Origin: Acidovorax sp. MR-S7
GTDB taxonomy: Bacteria; Pseudomonadota; Gammaproteobacteria; Burkholderiales; Burkholderiaceae_C
Length of the DNA: 64,000 nucleotides
Assembly (NCBI RefSeq): GCF_000400995.2
Contig: NZ_DF238916.1
Span: 1-64,000, forward strand
Reading direction: 5' to 3'
Each line of letters starts with the position of its first letter. The first letter of the stretch is position 1. Below the pieces are notes generated by a model that saw nothing but the letters and a program-made list of their open reading frames with translations, had not been told where the DNA came from and did not search any database. Of the stretch, positions 44,301 to 52,163 are shown one piece after another. A program made the translations under genes and the position numbers.

Positions 44301-44478
44301 CCGTCTGCAGTGCTGCCGGGCTTTATATTTCCTTGAACCAATGCTCATTGAGCACGGGCTTGGTACATTGCCTGGTGAGCGTGATCATCTCGCGTCAGAT
44401 GAACCCAACGCCTGGCTGCCCTTGCCCACCTGAACCCCCGGTTCAGGATGCCGGTCCGGTGGCATTTGCAGACACCCT
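44301..44478 (+). ncRNA. ssrS: 6S RNA
   Basis: About 178 nt with the long-hairpin architecture of 6S RNA, which binds the sigma-70 RNA polymerase holoenzyme and represses transcription in stationary phase. The ends pair: GTCTGCAGTGCTGCCGG (44303-44319) with CCGGTGGCATTTGCAGAC (44456-44473), allowing G-U pairs and one bulge. The central region has CCTTGAACC, and the 3' half has the small CCTGAACC/GGTTCAGG hairpin that resembles the E. coli central hairpin. It lies directly after zapA, its conserved genomic position. Exact ends are approximate. Confidence 0.82.
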
Positions 44479-44507
44479 CTTCCTGTGCCCATGACGCAGG
44501 GCACGCA

Positions 44508-46955
44508 TCAGACCTCATCCCCCGCCAGCAAGCCAGAAGCGCCCCACTGCCGCGCCAGCAGAGCGCGAAAGTCGGCCATCGGCAAGGCGGGCGCGCACAG
44601 GAATCCCTGGTAGCAGTCGCAGTCCATCTCACGCAACGCGAGCCGCTGCTGTTCGGTTTCCACGCCCTCCGCGAGAACTTCGATGCGCAGCGCGCGGCCC
44701 ATGCTGGCGATGGCGCGCACGATCGCCCGGTCACCCTCGTCGCCGGGCAGGCCGCTCACGAACGACTTGTCGATCTTGAGCTTGTGGATGTCCAGCTTCT
44801 TGAGATAGGCCAGGCTGGAATAGCCGGTTCCAAAGTCGTCGATGGACAGACGCACGCCCAATTGCGACAAGGCATGGAGCAGTTGCTCCATCTCCAGCGC
44901 ATCCTGCAGCAGGATGGTTTCCGTCAGTTCCAGCTCCAGTTGGTCCGGCGGAAGGCCGCATTCGTCCAGCAGGCCGGTCACGCGCTCCACGAAGCCGGGC
45001 TGGCGGAACTCCAGTGCCGAGACATTGACCGACACCGGCAGCGGCACGCCGCACCGCCGCCAGCGGGCCGCTTCCCGGATGGCCTGTTCCATGACCCATG
45101 CCCCCAGCGTGACGATGTAGCCGGACTCCTCTGCCAGCGGAATGAACACGCTGGGCGATACCGCGCCCAATTCAGGGGCGGTCCACCGGACCAGCGCCTC
45201 AGCGCCCACGATGCGCCCGTCCGCCATACCCACCTGGGGCTGGTAGTGCACGGCCATGTGCCCCTGCCCGAGGGCCTGCCGCATCGCGTGCTCCATCTTC
45301 ATGCGCGACAGCAGATGGGCATTCATCTGCGGCTGGTAGAAGCCATAGCTGCCGCGCCCGCGCTCCTTGACGCGGTACATGGCCGTGTCCGCCTGCTTGA
45401 TGAGGTCGTCCAGCGTCATGCCGTCGCGGGGATACAAGGCCATGCCGATGCTGCACTGGATCGAGAACCCCAGCTCATCGAGCATGAACGGGCTCGCCAT
45501 CTCGTCCAGCACACGCCGCGCCACGGCCTCTGCCACCACCGCATCGGCATCGTGCAGGTAGATGACGAATTCATCGCCTCCCAGGCGGCAGAGCATGTCG
45601 GACTGGCGCAGGCAGTCCTGCAGCCGCCTCGCCACGAGCTGCAGCACCCGGTCTCCGAACGGGTGCCCCATGGAGTCATTGATGATCTTGAAGCGGTCGA
45701 GGTCCAGGAAAAGGATCGCAAAGCCGCCGCCGCGCGTGCTCACGCCGTCGATGGCCGCCATGACCCGCTGCCCCAGCAGCAGCCGGTTCGGCAAGCCCGT
45801 CAGCACGTCGCGGTAGGCCAGCTCTTCGATGCGCCGCTGGGCTGCATGCTGCGAAGTGAGGTCGCGCATGAAGCCGATGCTCTGCGTGATGGCGCCCGCA
45901 TCGTCGCGCAGCGCCACCCAGGACAGTTGCACGGCGCAGCGGCTGCCGTCCTGCCGGGCAAGGGCCAGTTCGCCTTCCCAGAACCCCCTGCGCGCCCACC
46001 CGTCCGCCACCCGGGCCATGAACGCATCGGCCTCGTCGTTCGGACACAGCAGGCTCTGGGCCGGGCGGCCTACCAGCGCCTGCGCGTCGGCTCCCAGCAG
46101 CCGCTCGCAGCCGGGATTGATGCGTGCGACGGCATGCTGCTCGTCCGCGATGAAGATGGCATCCAGGCTGGATTCGAACACCCGCGCCGCCAGGCGCAGG
46201 CCCGCCTGCACCTCCGCCTGCCGGGAAATGTCGCGGAAGGAGAACACGCGCCCGGCGGGCCGGCCTTTGATGAGCTGCGGCACGGAGCAGCGCTCGATCG
46301 TGGCGCCGTTGCGCAGATGCAGGACGTCCGTCGTTTCGAGCAGCGGCTCCAGCGCAATGGAAGCCAGGCGCGCCCGGTAGGCATCGCGGTCCAGCACCTG
46401 CGCTTCCATGTGCTCCCGGATGGCCGCATCGTCGCGCTGCACCAGCAGTTCGCGCGGTATGTGCCAGATCTGGGCCAAGCGCTGGTTGAAGGCACGCACC
46501 TCGCCGTGGAGGTTGCAGGTCAGCACGCCGTCGGCCGCGGAATCGAGCGTCGCACGCAGCTCGGACAACAAGGTTTCCAGCTCGCGTTCGGAAGCCTCCT
46601 GCTCGGAGCGGTCGTACATCGTCAGCAGCAGCAAGCCTTCGTGGCCCACAAGGGCGAGCACGCGGCGCTCCACCGGCACCAGATGGCCGCTCCCCGCATG
46701 CCGGACGCTGGTGCGGGAGTGGATGCCCCGCACGATGTCTTGCGCAGACTGGCTCCAGAAGATGTGGTCCTCGGGCGTCTCGGCCAACGTCTGCACCGCC
46801 ATGCCCACCATGCTTCCCACCGGACGGCCTACGAGCCGCGCTGCCGCCTCGTTGGCGTGCAGGATGTCCAGTGCCTGTCCATCCACCACCCAGAGGGCGA
46901 CGTCCAGGCCGTCGCACACCGCAGTCCAGGCTGCGAGGGAGAGGCGGCTGTCCAT
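44508..46955 (-). CDS. PAS-PAS-GGDEF-EAL cyclic-di-GMP turnover protein
   Basis: An 815-residue cytoplasmic protein with several PAS-like segments (about 10-120, 130-250, 255-370), a GGDEF domain (about 385-540) and an EAL domain (about 560-800). The cyclase motif is intact (R-L-G-G-D-E-F) with a product-inhibition site R-Q-S-D five residues before it. The phosphodiesterase has G-A-E-A-L-V-R-W, L-T-E-T, I-D-D-F-G-T-G-Y-S-S-L, K-I-D-K and E-G-V-E-T, all complete. It could therefore make or degrade c-di-GMP. No membrane segment is seen. ATG 46955 overlaps the HD-GYP stop by one base (TGATG), so both are coupled. Confidence 0.93.
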   Translation of the reverse strand: MDSRLSLAAWTAVCDGLDVALWVVDGQALDILHANEAAARLVGRPVGSMVGMAVQTLAETPEDHIFWSQSAQDIVRGIHSRTSVRHAGSGHLVPVERRVLALVGHEGLLLLTMYDRSEQEASERELETLLSELRATLDSAADGVLTCNLHGEVRAFNQRLAQIWHIPRELLVQRDDAAIREHMEAQVLDRDAYRARLASIALEPLLETTDVLHLRNGATIERCSVPQLIKGRPAGRVFSFRDISRQAEVQAGLRLAARVFESSLDAIFIADEQHAVARINPGCERLLGADAQALVGRPAQSLLCPNDEADAFMARVADGWARRGFWEGELALARQDGSRCAVQLSWVALRDDAGAITQSIGFMRDLTSQHAAQRRIEELAYRDVLTGLPNRLLLGQRVMAAIDGVSTRGGGFAILFLDLDRFKIINDSMGHPFGDRVLQLVARRLQDCLRQSDMLCRLGGDEFVIYLHDADAVVAEAVARRVLDEMASPFMLDELGFSIQCSIGMALYPRDGMTLDDLIKQADTAMYRVKERGRGSYGFYQPQMNAHLLSRMKMEHAMRQALGQGHMAVHYQPQVGMADGRIVGAEALVRWTAPELGAVSPSVFIPLAEESGYIVTLGAWVMEQAIREAARWRRCGVPLPVSVNVSALEFRQPGFVERVTGLLDECGLPPDQLELELTETILLQDALEMEQLLHALSQLGVRLSIDDFGTGYSSLAYLKKLDIHKLKIDKSFVSGLPGDEGDRAIVRAIASMGRALRIEVLAEGVETEQQRLALREMDCDCYQGFLCAPALPMADFRALLARQWGASGLLAGDEV

Positions 46956-48259
46956 CAAGCACCGTCCTCGCACCGCCGCGCATCCACGGCGCGCTCGAAG
47001 AAGTAGCAGATGCGCTGCTGCGGCGACAAGTAGTCGAGCGCTTCGCGGGGCAGCTGTTCCGGCTTGAGGCTGCGGCGTATGCCTTCGTCCGGACATGCAG
47101 CCAGATCCATGGCCACGGCCTGCGACCGCGGCACCTTCGCGTCGAACGGCAACACGCAAGGCCGCAACGGGTGCAATGCATCGACCGAGACGACCAAAGC
47201 GAAGCGACCATCCGTCAGCTGAACCAGGGAGCCCGGTGGGTAGACTCCCATCATGCGGATGAAGGCGCCCAGCACCGTGGCATCAAAACACATCTTCTGC
47301 TGCGCGAAAATCTGCGACAGCGCTTCATGCGGTGTCAGCGCCTGCGCGCCATGCAACGGATTGCACAGGCGGTCGTAGCGATTGGCCAGCGCCACGATCT
47401 GCCCTCCCCGGCCCAGGTCGTCCGCCATGAGACGCAAGGGAAAGCCGCTGCCGTCCGCCATTTCATGGTGCTGGGCGATGGCGATGAGCACATCGCTGGC
47501 CAGCTCCATCCGCTGACCCAGCTCCACCGAATGGCCGACATGCCCCTCATAACGCGAGAGATCGGCCGGCGTCAGCGAAGCTCCCGGCTCGCCGACGTGG
47601 GGAGGCAGCATGATCTTGCCCAAGTCATGGAGCAAGGCGGCTACGCCGACGTGGTGCAACTCCCTGGACTGCAGCCCCAGCGCCCGCCCCAGCAGCAATG
47701 CCAGCACCATGACATTGACAGCATGCAGGGCCGGCCGCTCGCTGGGCACCTCGGCCAGCAAGCGGATCGCGCAATGCTCGGCGTCCAGCAGCTCGGCCAC
47801 ACAACTGCCAACCAACGCATCCACCTGCCTCCGTGCGTCAGGCGGGGAAACCAGAACCTGCGTGGACACCATGACATAGGTGTCCGTGGCTTCCCTGTAG
47901 CGCTGGCCGCAGCGCTGCAGCGACTCGCTTTGCTCCCGCCAGGCTCGCGTGCCGGAAAATGAGGCACTTGTGTCAAGGGATTGCTCTTGCGTACCGAAAG
48001 CACCCGCAGGATCGGGCACCGCCGTTTCGGCACCATCCCTTTGCAAGCCCGATCTGGCGGGTACCTCGGGCACTGGCTGGCTTTTGGCGGGCACATAGCG
48101 CACCTGCTTCAGTCCCAGCTCTCTCAGGGTGTGAATTTGCTCTTGCGAGGACACCCGGAAACTGCTCATCGGGAAAGGATGGTTCATCCACCCCAGGTCG
48201 AGCTGGATGAACATGCCCACACGGAGCTGGTCGATGTCGATCAGGACGGATTGGTTCAC
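46955..48259 (-). CDS. HD-GYP domain protein with N-terminal DUF3391
   Basis: A 434-residue protein. The N-terminus (about 1-110) resembles DUF3391 (I-D-Q-L-R-V-G-M-F-I). An HD-GYP phosphodiesterase domain (about 170-350) follows, with L-L-H-D-L-G-K near 212 and H-H-E-M-A-D-G-S-G-F-P near 262, i.e. a GFP variant of the GYP motif with metal ligands kept. It probably hydrolyses c-di-GMP. The start is GTG 48259, the only start codon that includes the complete DUF3391 region. It forms an operon with the GGDEF-EAL gene that follows. Confidence 0.85.
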   Translation of the reverse strand: MNQSVLIDIDQLRVGMFIQLDLGWMNHPFPMSSFRVSSQEQIHTLRELGLKQVRYVPAKSQPVPEVPARSGLQRDGAETAVPDPAGAFGTQEQSLDTSASFSGTRAWREQSESLQRCGQRYREATDTYVMVSTQVLVSPPDARRQVDALVGSCVAELLDAEHCAIRLLAEVPSERPALHAVNVMVLALLLGRALGLQSRELHHVGVAALLHDLGKIMLPPHVGEPGASLTPADLSRYEGHVGHSVELGQRMELASDVLIAIAQHHEMADGSGFPLRLMADDLGRGGQIVALANRYDRLCNPLHGAQALTPHEALSQIFAQQKMCFDATVLGAFIRMMGVYPPGSLVQLTDGRFALVVSVDALHPLRPCVLPFDAKVPRSQAVAMDLAACPDEGIRRSLKPEQLPREALDYLSPQQRICYFFERAVDARRCEDGA

Positions 48260-48360
48260 TTCACGGAGCGCAGGCAGCTCGCTTTGATTGAACCATTATC
48301 ATCAGTTACGGCAGCTTTAGAGTTGTTACAAATAGTAGGCGACAGCCGCCGATGCAACAC

Positions 48361-49089
48361 TCAGCTCACGCACCAGGGGGCCGGCTGTCCGTGGACTACG
48401 TCCATCCATAGGGCCCATGCCCCCATGGTCAGGAGCACCGCGCCGGCCAACCGCGTCCCCCAGCTTCCGCGCAGCGCGTTCAGCCGCTCGCGCAACCGGC
48501 TCCATGCCCAAGGGCCGGCGACCAGCCACAAACCGCTGCCGATTCCGAACAGCACCATGCACGCAGCCCCGTTGGCCACACTGCCGCTCAGTGCTGCCAT
48601 GAGCAATGCGGTATACAGCAGGCCGCAAGGCAGCAGGGCCCAGGCGACTCCCGCAGCAAACACCCCTCCAGGCTTGGATACGAGAGGCTTGGTTTTGGCC
48701 CATACGCGGCGGCCAGCGGCTTCGATCCACGCGGGCTGGCGCGCCTGCAGCACCATCAGCGCCCCCCAGGCCAGGATCATCACATGCATCATCGTCCACG
48801 CTGGGCGCAGCGCAGGGCTGAACTGGCTCAGCCACGCCAGGCGCTCCATTGCCAGCGCAGCCATGGCTCCCGCCGCACCGTAGCCAACGAGCCGCCCCAA
48901 GTGGAATCCCAGCAGGCGCCCCCTGCCCCGGCGCTTGTGCGAGACCCACTGGACCGCCTGCTCCGAGGCCTGTGGCTTTTCCCCCCCTTGCCCCGTCAAT
49001 GCGCCGCAAGGAGCCGCGCACATGACAAGGCAGTGCGCCCCACCCGAGATGCCCATGAGCAATGCCGTGGAGGCCAGGGCCAGCAGCAT
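48361..49089 (-). CDS. Sulfite exporter TauE/SafE-like (DsbD_2-type) membrane protein
   Basis: A 242-residue inner-membrane protein with about six helices. The first carries a Cys-rich motif H-C-L-V-M-C-A-A-P-C-G (residues 19-29), and W-A-L-L-P-C-G-L-L-Y near 150 lies in the second half. This is typical of the TauE/SafE or DsbD_2-type proteins found next to cbb3 oxidase genes. The Cys, His and Met residues suggest copper or thiol-redox handling in oxidase assembly, which is inference. It follows hemN by 3 bases and so is in the hemN transcript. Confidence 0.75.
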   Translation of the reverse strand: MLLALASTALLMGISGGAHCLVMCAAPCGALTGQGGEKPQASEQAVQWVSHKRRGRGRLLGFHLGRLVGYGAAGAMAALAMERLAWLSQFSPALRPAWTMMHVMILAWGALMVLQARQPAWIEAAGRRVWAKTKPLVSKPGGVFAAGVAWALLPCGLLYTALLMAALSGSVANGAACMVLFGIGSGLWLVAGPWAWSRLRERLNALRGSWGTRLAGAVLLTMGAWALWMDVVHGQPAPWCVS

Positions 49090-49092
49090 GGA

Positions 49093-50475
49093 TCAGATGA
49101 TGCGGGAGAACTGCGCCCGGTTGCGTCCGGCCTGCAGGTACTTGTCGAACACCATCGCCACGCCCCGCACGAAGAACCATCCCATCGGCGTGACCTCCAC
49201 GCCATCGGAATTGATTTTCACCAGGCCTTGCCCTTCCATCTCCTGCAACCGTGCCAGTTCGACATCGAAGTAACGGCGGAAATCGATCAGCCAGGATTGC
49301 TCCATGGGCTCGAAAAGCACCTTGCCCTGGCACATCAAGGCCATGATGACTGCACGGCGTATCAGATCGTCACGGGTAAGCGCTAGGCCACGCACAACGG
49401 GCAGGTGTCCCTGGTTGATCGCGTCGTAGTATTCGTCCAGGGTCTTGACGTTCTGGCTGTAGGTAGCGCCGATGCGGCCGATGGCCGAGACGCCCAGGCC
49501 GATCAGGTCGCAGTCAGGCTGGGTGCTGTAGCCCTGAAAGTTGCGATGCAGGCGCCCCTGGCGCTTGGCCACGGCCAGAGCGTCGTCCGGCAAGGCAAAA
49601 TGATCCATGCCCACGTACACATAGCCGCTAGCCATGAAGACATCCATGGAGCGGGCCAGCATGGACACTTTGGCCGATGCCATGGGCAACTCGGCGGAGA
49701 CGATGCGCCGCTGCGCCTTGAACCGCTCGGGCAGGTGGGCATACGCGTAGAGCGCAATGCGGTCCGGGCGCAACTGGGTGACCTGCTCCAGCGTCCGATC
49801 GAAGGACTCCGGAGTCTGGCGTGGCAAACCATAGATCAGATCCACGTTGACCGACTCGAACCCCAGCTTGCGGGCGCTCGCCACCAGGGCGAATACCTTT
49901 TCCGCGGGCTGCACCCGGTGCACCGCTTTCTGCACCTCGGGGTCGAAATCCTGCACACCGAAGCTGAGCCGGTTGAAGCCCAGTTCCGCCAGCAGAGCCA
50001 GGCGCTGTTCGTCGACCGTGCGCGGATCCACTTCGATCGAATATTCGCCCCCAGGCGCCAGCACGAAGCTGCGGCGCAGCATGCCCATGAGTTCGCGCAG
50101 CCCCTCGTCGGACAGGAATGTCGGCGTCCCCCCTCCCAGATGCAACTGGCTGACGTGCTGCCCGACACCGCAATGGGCTGTATGCAGGTCGATCTCCCGG
50201 CTCAGATAGCGCAGGTAGACCTCCGCCCGTTCCGGGTGCCGCGTGATAATCTTGTTGCATGCGCAGTAGTAGCACAGCGACTCGCAAAACGGGATGTGCA
50301 CATACAGCGACAATGGCATCGCTTTGGCCGCCGAACCCACGCGGCGCTGCTGCAGCGCAAGAATGTATTCTTCTTCGCCAAAAGCCTCCACGAAACGGTC
50401 TGCTGTAGGGTAGGAGGTGTAGCGCGGCCCAGGCACATCGAAGCGACGCAAGAGCTCGGTGGTGACAACAGTCAT
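49093..50475 (-). CDS. hemN: Oxygen-independent coproporphyrinogen III dehydrogenase
   Basis: A 460-residue radical SAM enzyme that decarboxylates coproporphyrinogen III under low oxygen, replacing HemF. The iron-sulfur motif C-E-S-L-C-Y-Y-C-A-C lies near 63-72, then G-G-G-T-P near 114, and the HemN-specific N-terminal R-Y-T-S-Y-P near 18 and C-terminal domain are present. ATG 50475 is the start. The promoter region contains an FNR box at 50534-50547 shared with the divergent fnr gene. Confidence 0.95.
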   Translation of the reverse strand: MTVVTTELLRRFDVPGPRYTSYPTADRFVEAFGEEEYILALQQRRVGSAAKAMPLSLYVHIPFCESLCYYCACNKIITRHPERAEVYLRYLSREIDLHTAHCGVGQHVSQLHLGGGTPTFLSDEGLRELMGMLRRSFVLAPGGEYSIEVDPRTVDEQRLALLAELGFNRLSFGVQDFDPEVQKAVHRVQPAEKVFALVASARKLGFESVNVDLIYGLPRQTPESFDRTLEQVTQLRPDRIALYAYAHLPERFKAQRRIVSAELPMASAKVSMLARSMDVFMASGYVYVGMDHFALPDDALAVAKRQGRLHRNFQGYSTQPDCDLIGLGVSAIGRIGATYSQNVKTLDEYYDAINQGHLPVVRGLALTRDDLIRRAVIMALMCQGKVLFEPMEQSWLIDFRRYFDVELARLQEMEGQGLVKINSDGVEVTPMGWFFVRGVAMVFDKYLQAGRNRAQFSRII

Positions 50476-50533
50476 GGGGAAAATTTTCCTTGTATCTGGC
50501 TATCCACTGTGCCGCAGAGGCCCCGGCTCGTCC

Positions 50534-50547
50534 TTGACTTTAATCAA
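50534..50547. promoter_or_regulatory. FNR box between hemN and fnr
   Basis: TTGACTTTAATCAA matches the FNR/ANR consensus TTGAT-N4-ATCAA with one mismatch. It lies 59 bases upstream of the hemN start (minus) and 103 bases upstream of the fnr ATG (plus), so it may activate hemN and autoregulate fnr. Confidence 0.85.
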
Positions 50548-50649
50548 GCACTCACGGGGTCAGGATAGCGACAATTTGATTTCGGCTCAAAGTCGGTCAA
50601 TTCCCTGCGGCATTTCCGCCTCCAGGGGTTTCAGAGGTAAGCTAGCCAC

Positions 50650-51393
50650 ATGAACAGGGCGCCCGTGCACATGAATCTGCAGACCATCAAAGTTGCGTGT
50701 TCCAACTGCAACTTGCGCGAGCTTTGCATGCCCCTGGGGCTGAACGACCAGCAATTGCAACGCATCGACGAAATCGTGGCCATCCGCCGCAAGATCAAGC
50801 GAGGCGGCACGCTGTTTCGCAACGGTGAAGCCTTCACTTCCCTTTTTGCGATCCGCACGGGCTTTTTCAAGACCTGCGTCGCCACGGAGGATGGACGCGA
50901 TCAGGTCACCGGCTTCCAGATGGCCGGGGAGATCATCGGCCTCGATGGCATCGTGAACGACAGGCACACCTGCGACGCCGTAGCGCTCGAGGATGCAGAA
51001 GTCTGCGTGATGCCCTTCGACCGCATTGAAGAGCTCTCCCGCGAAGTGACGGCACTGCAGAGCCATGTGCACAAGATCATGAGCCGCGAGATCGTGCGTG
51101 AACATGGCGTCATGCTCCTGCTCGGCAGCATGCGCGCCGAGGAGCGTCTAGCGGCTTTCCTGTTGAATCTGGTACAGCGCCTGCATGCGCGGGGATTTTC
51201 CCAGTCGGAACTGGTCCTGCGCATGACGCGTGAGGAAATCGGCAGCTACCTCGGTCTCAAGCTGGAAACCGTGAGCCGTACATTCTCGAAATTCGTGGAA
51301 GAAGGCATCGTGGAAGTCAAGCAGCGGCATGTCCGCATCGTGGACACCGATGCCCTGAAACGCATCGTGAACAGCCAGCAAGCCTGCCACTGA
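50650..51393 (+). CDS. fnr: FNR/CRP-family oxygen-sensing transcription regulator
   Basis: A 247-residue FNR-type regulator. Iron-sulfur cysteines Cys17, Cys20, Cys26 (A-C-S-N-C-N-L-R-E-L-C) and Cys108 (R-H-T-C-D-A-V) are all present, so a [4Fe-4S] oxygen sensor is expected. The cyclic-nucleotide-like beta-roll fills 30-150, and the C-terminal helix-turn-helix has L-E-T-V-S-R-T-F with the Glu, Ser and Arg that read TTGAT half-sites. It very probably acts on the three FNR boxes in this window. ATG 50650 is chosen; ATG 50671 is possible and keeps all cysteines. Confidence 0.94.
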   Translation: MNRAPVHMNLQTIKVACSNCNLRELCMPLGLNDQQLQRIDEIVAIRRKIKRGGTLFRNGEAFTSLFAIRTGFFKTCVATEDGRDQVTGFQMAGEIIGLDGIVNDRHTCDAVALEDAEVCVMPFDRIEELSREVTALQSHVHKIMSREIVREHGVMLLLGSMRAEERLAAFLLNLVQRLHARGFSQSELVLRMTREEIGSYLGLKLETVSRTFSKFVEEGIVEVKQRHVRIVDTDALKRIVNSQQACH

Positions 51394-51394
51394 A

Positions 51395-51409
51395 CCGCCT
51401 TGCAGGCGG
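51395..51409. terminator. Possible weak terminator after fnr
   Basis: A 6-bp stem CCGCCT (51395-51400) with AGGCGG (51404-51409) lies just after the fnr stop. It is followed by CCCGCTTCTT rather than a clean T run. It sits between fnr and the convergent small membrane gene and may act weakly. Confidence 0.35.
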
Positions 51410-51418
51410 CCCGCTTCT

Positions 51419-51706
51419 TCAGGACGAATACTTTGCGCAGTCCAGGGGACGGTCTCCCTTGGGCACAGGACAGCGGTTGACCTCGAACGGCGAGAGGGAC
51501 AGCATGGTCGTCAATGCACTCGACGCCATGATCACCAACCAGAAGATGAAGAAGGCAACGGTGTAAACGCCTTGCCGCGATAGGTTCATGGGTTGGTCGA
51601 ACCAGTGCAATGCCTCCGGATCCACGAAGGCAAACACCACCATTTCCATGACCCCTGCCATCAGAAAGGCGGGCCAGGCAATCCACATCAGTCGCTGCGT
51701 CCACAT
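51419..51706 (-). CDS. Small two-helix membrane protein next to cco genes
   Basis: A 95-residue protein that I do not recognise. It has two hydrophobic helices, residues about 8-26 (W-P-A-F-L-M-A-G-V-M-E-M-V-V-F-A-F) and about 47-68 (V-Y-T-V-A-F-F-I-F-W-L-V-I-M-A-S-S-A-L), and a C-terminal tail with two cysteines (N-R-C-P and L-D-C-A-K). ATG 51706 is preceded by a perfect AGGAGG. It lies downstream of ccoH in the same direction, 115 bases away, and may be a late gene of the cbb3 cluster. A role in oxidase assembly is only suggested by position. Confidence 0.7.
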   Translation of the reverse strand: MWTQRLMWIAWPAFLMAGVMEMVVFAFVDPEALHWFDQPMNLSRQGVYTVAFFIFWLVIMASSALTTMLSLSPFEVNRCPVPKGDRPLDCAKYSS

Positions 51707-51821
51707 TTCGCATGCCTCCTTGCAATGGTGACAGCCTAGCACCATGCCCTGCGCATGCAAAGAGTACCCGACCTCTCGATTCCCCTTACCTGCATCAATT
51801 CTTTTCGGATGCGGCCCCGCG

Positions 51822-52103
51822 TCACCGGCGAGGCTGGTCCTCGAGGGGCGTGGCGGCATGGTTGCGGCCCTTTATCGCAGGGGCCATGCTGGCCTCGGGA
51901 TGCTGGAGCGTCTTGTTGATCTCCAGGCCACGCTGGTAATAGTCTTCCGCCAATACAGGGTCGGGCTGCCGGATCGCGAGCCACAGCGTCACGAAGCCAG
52001 CGATGATCACGATCACCGGCCCGGCGATCACCAGCCAGACATGGCCATATTTCCACCAAGGCTGCGCCACTGGCGATTCATTCATGGATGGGACTGCGGG
52101 CAT
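51822..52103 (-). CDS. ccoH: FixH/CcoH-family cbb3 oxidase assembly protein
   Basis: A 93-residue membrane protein with one transmembrane helix (about 24-44; V-W-L-V-I-A-G-P-V-I-V-I-I-A-G-F-V-T) followed by A-E-D-Y-Y-Q-R-G-L-E-I-N-K-T, the signature of the FixH/CcoH family. In other bacteria CcoH associates with and stabilises the cbb3 oxidase. It is shorter than many FixH proteins (about 150), but this short form is common in betaproteobacteria, as I recall. AAGGAG precedes ATG 52103. It is 60 bases downstream of ccoG. Confidence 0.85.
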   Translation of the reverse strand: MPAVPSMNESPVAQPWWKYGHVWLVIAGPVIVIIAGFVTLWLAIRQPDPVLAEDYYQRGLEINKTLQHPEASMAPAIKGRNHAATPLEDQPRR

Positions 52104-52163
52104 GGGAAACTCCTTGGCCCCATAGAGGAGGCCTGACCTGAACATAACCACCTGGCACGCTCA

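Noticed and set aside
47420-47475. HD-GYP protein with an inactive GYP motif
   Set aside because: The motif reads H-H-E-M-A-D-G-S-G-F-P; the Tyr to Phe change is conservative and the His and Asp ligands are kept, so loss of function is not implied.
49371-49394. Possible tenth repeat copy (TAAGCGCTAGGCCACG)
   Set aside because: Only the second arm resembles the family and there is no first arm or A/T-rich edge; it is explained by the hemN coding sequence.
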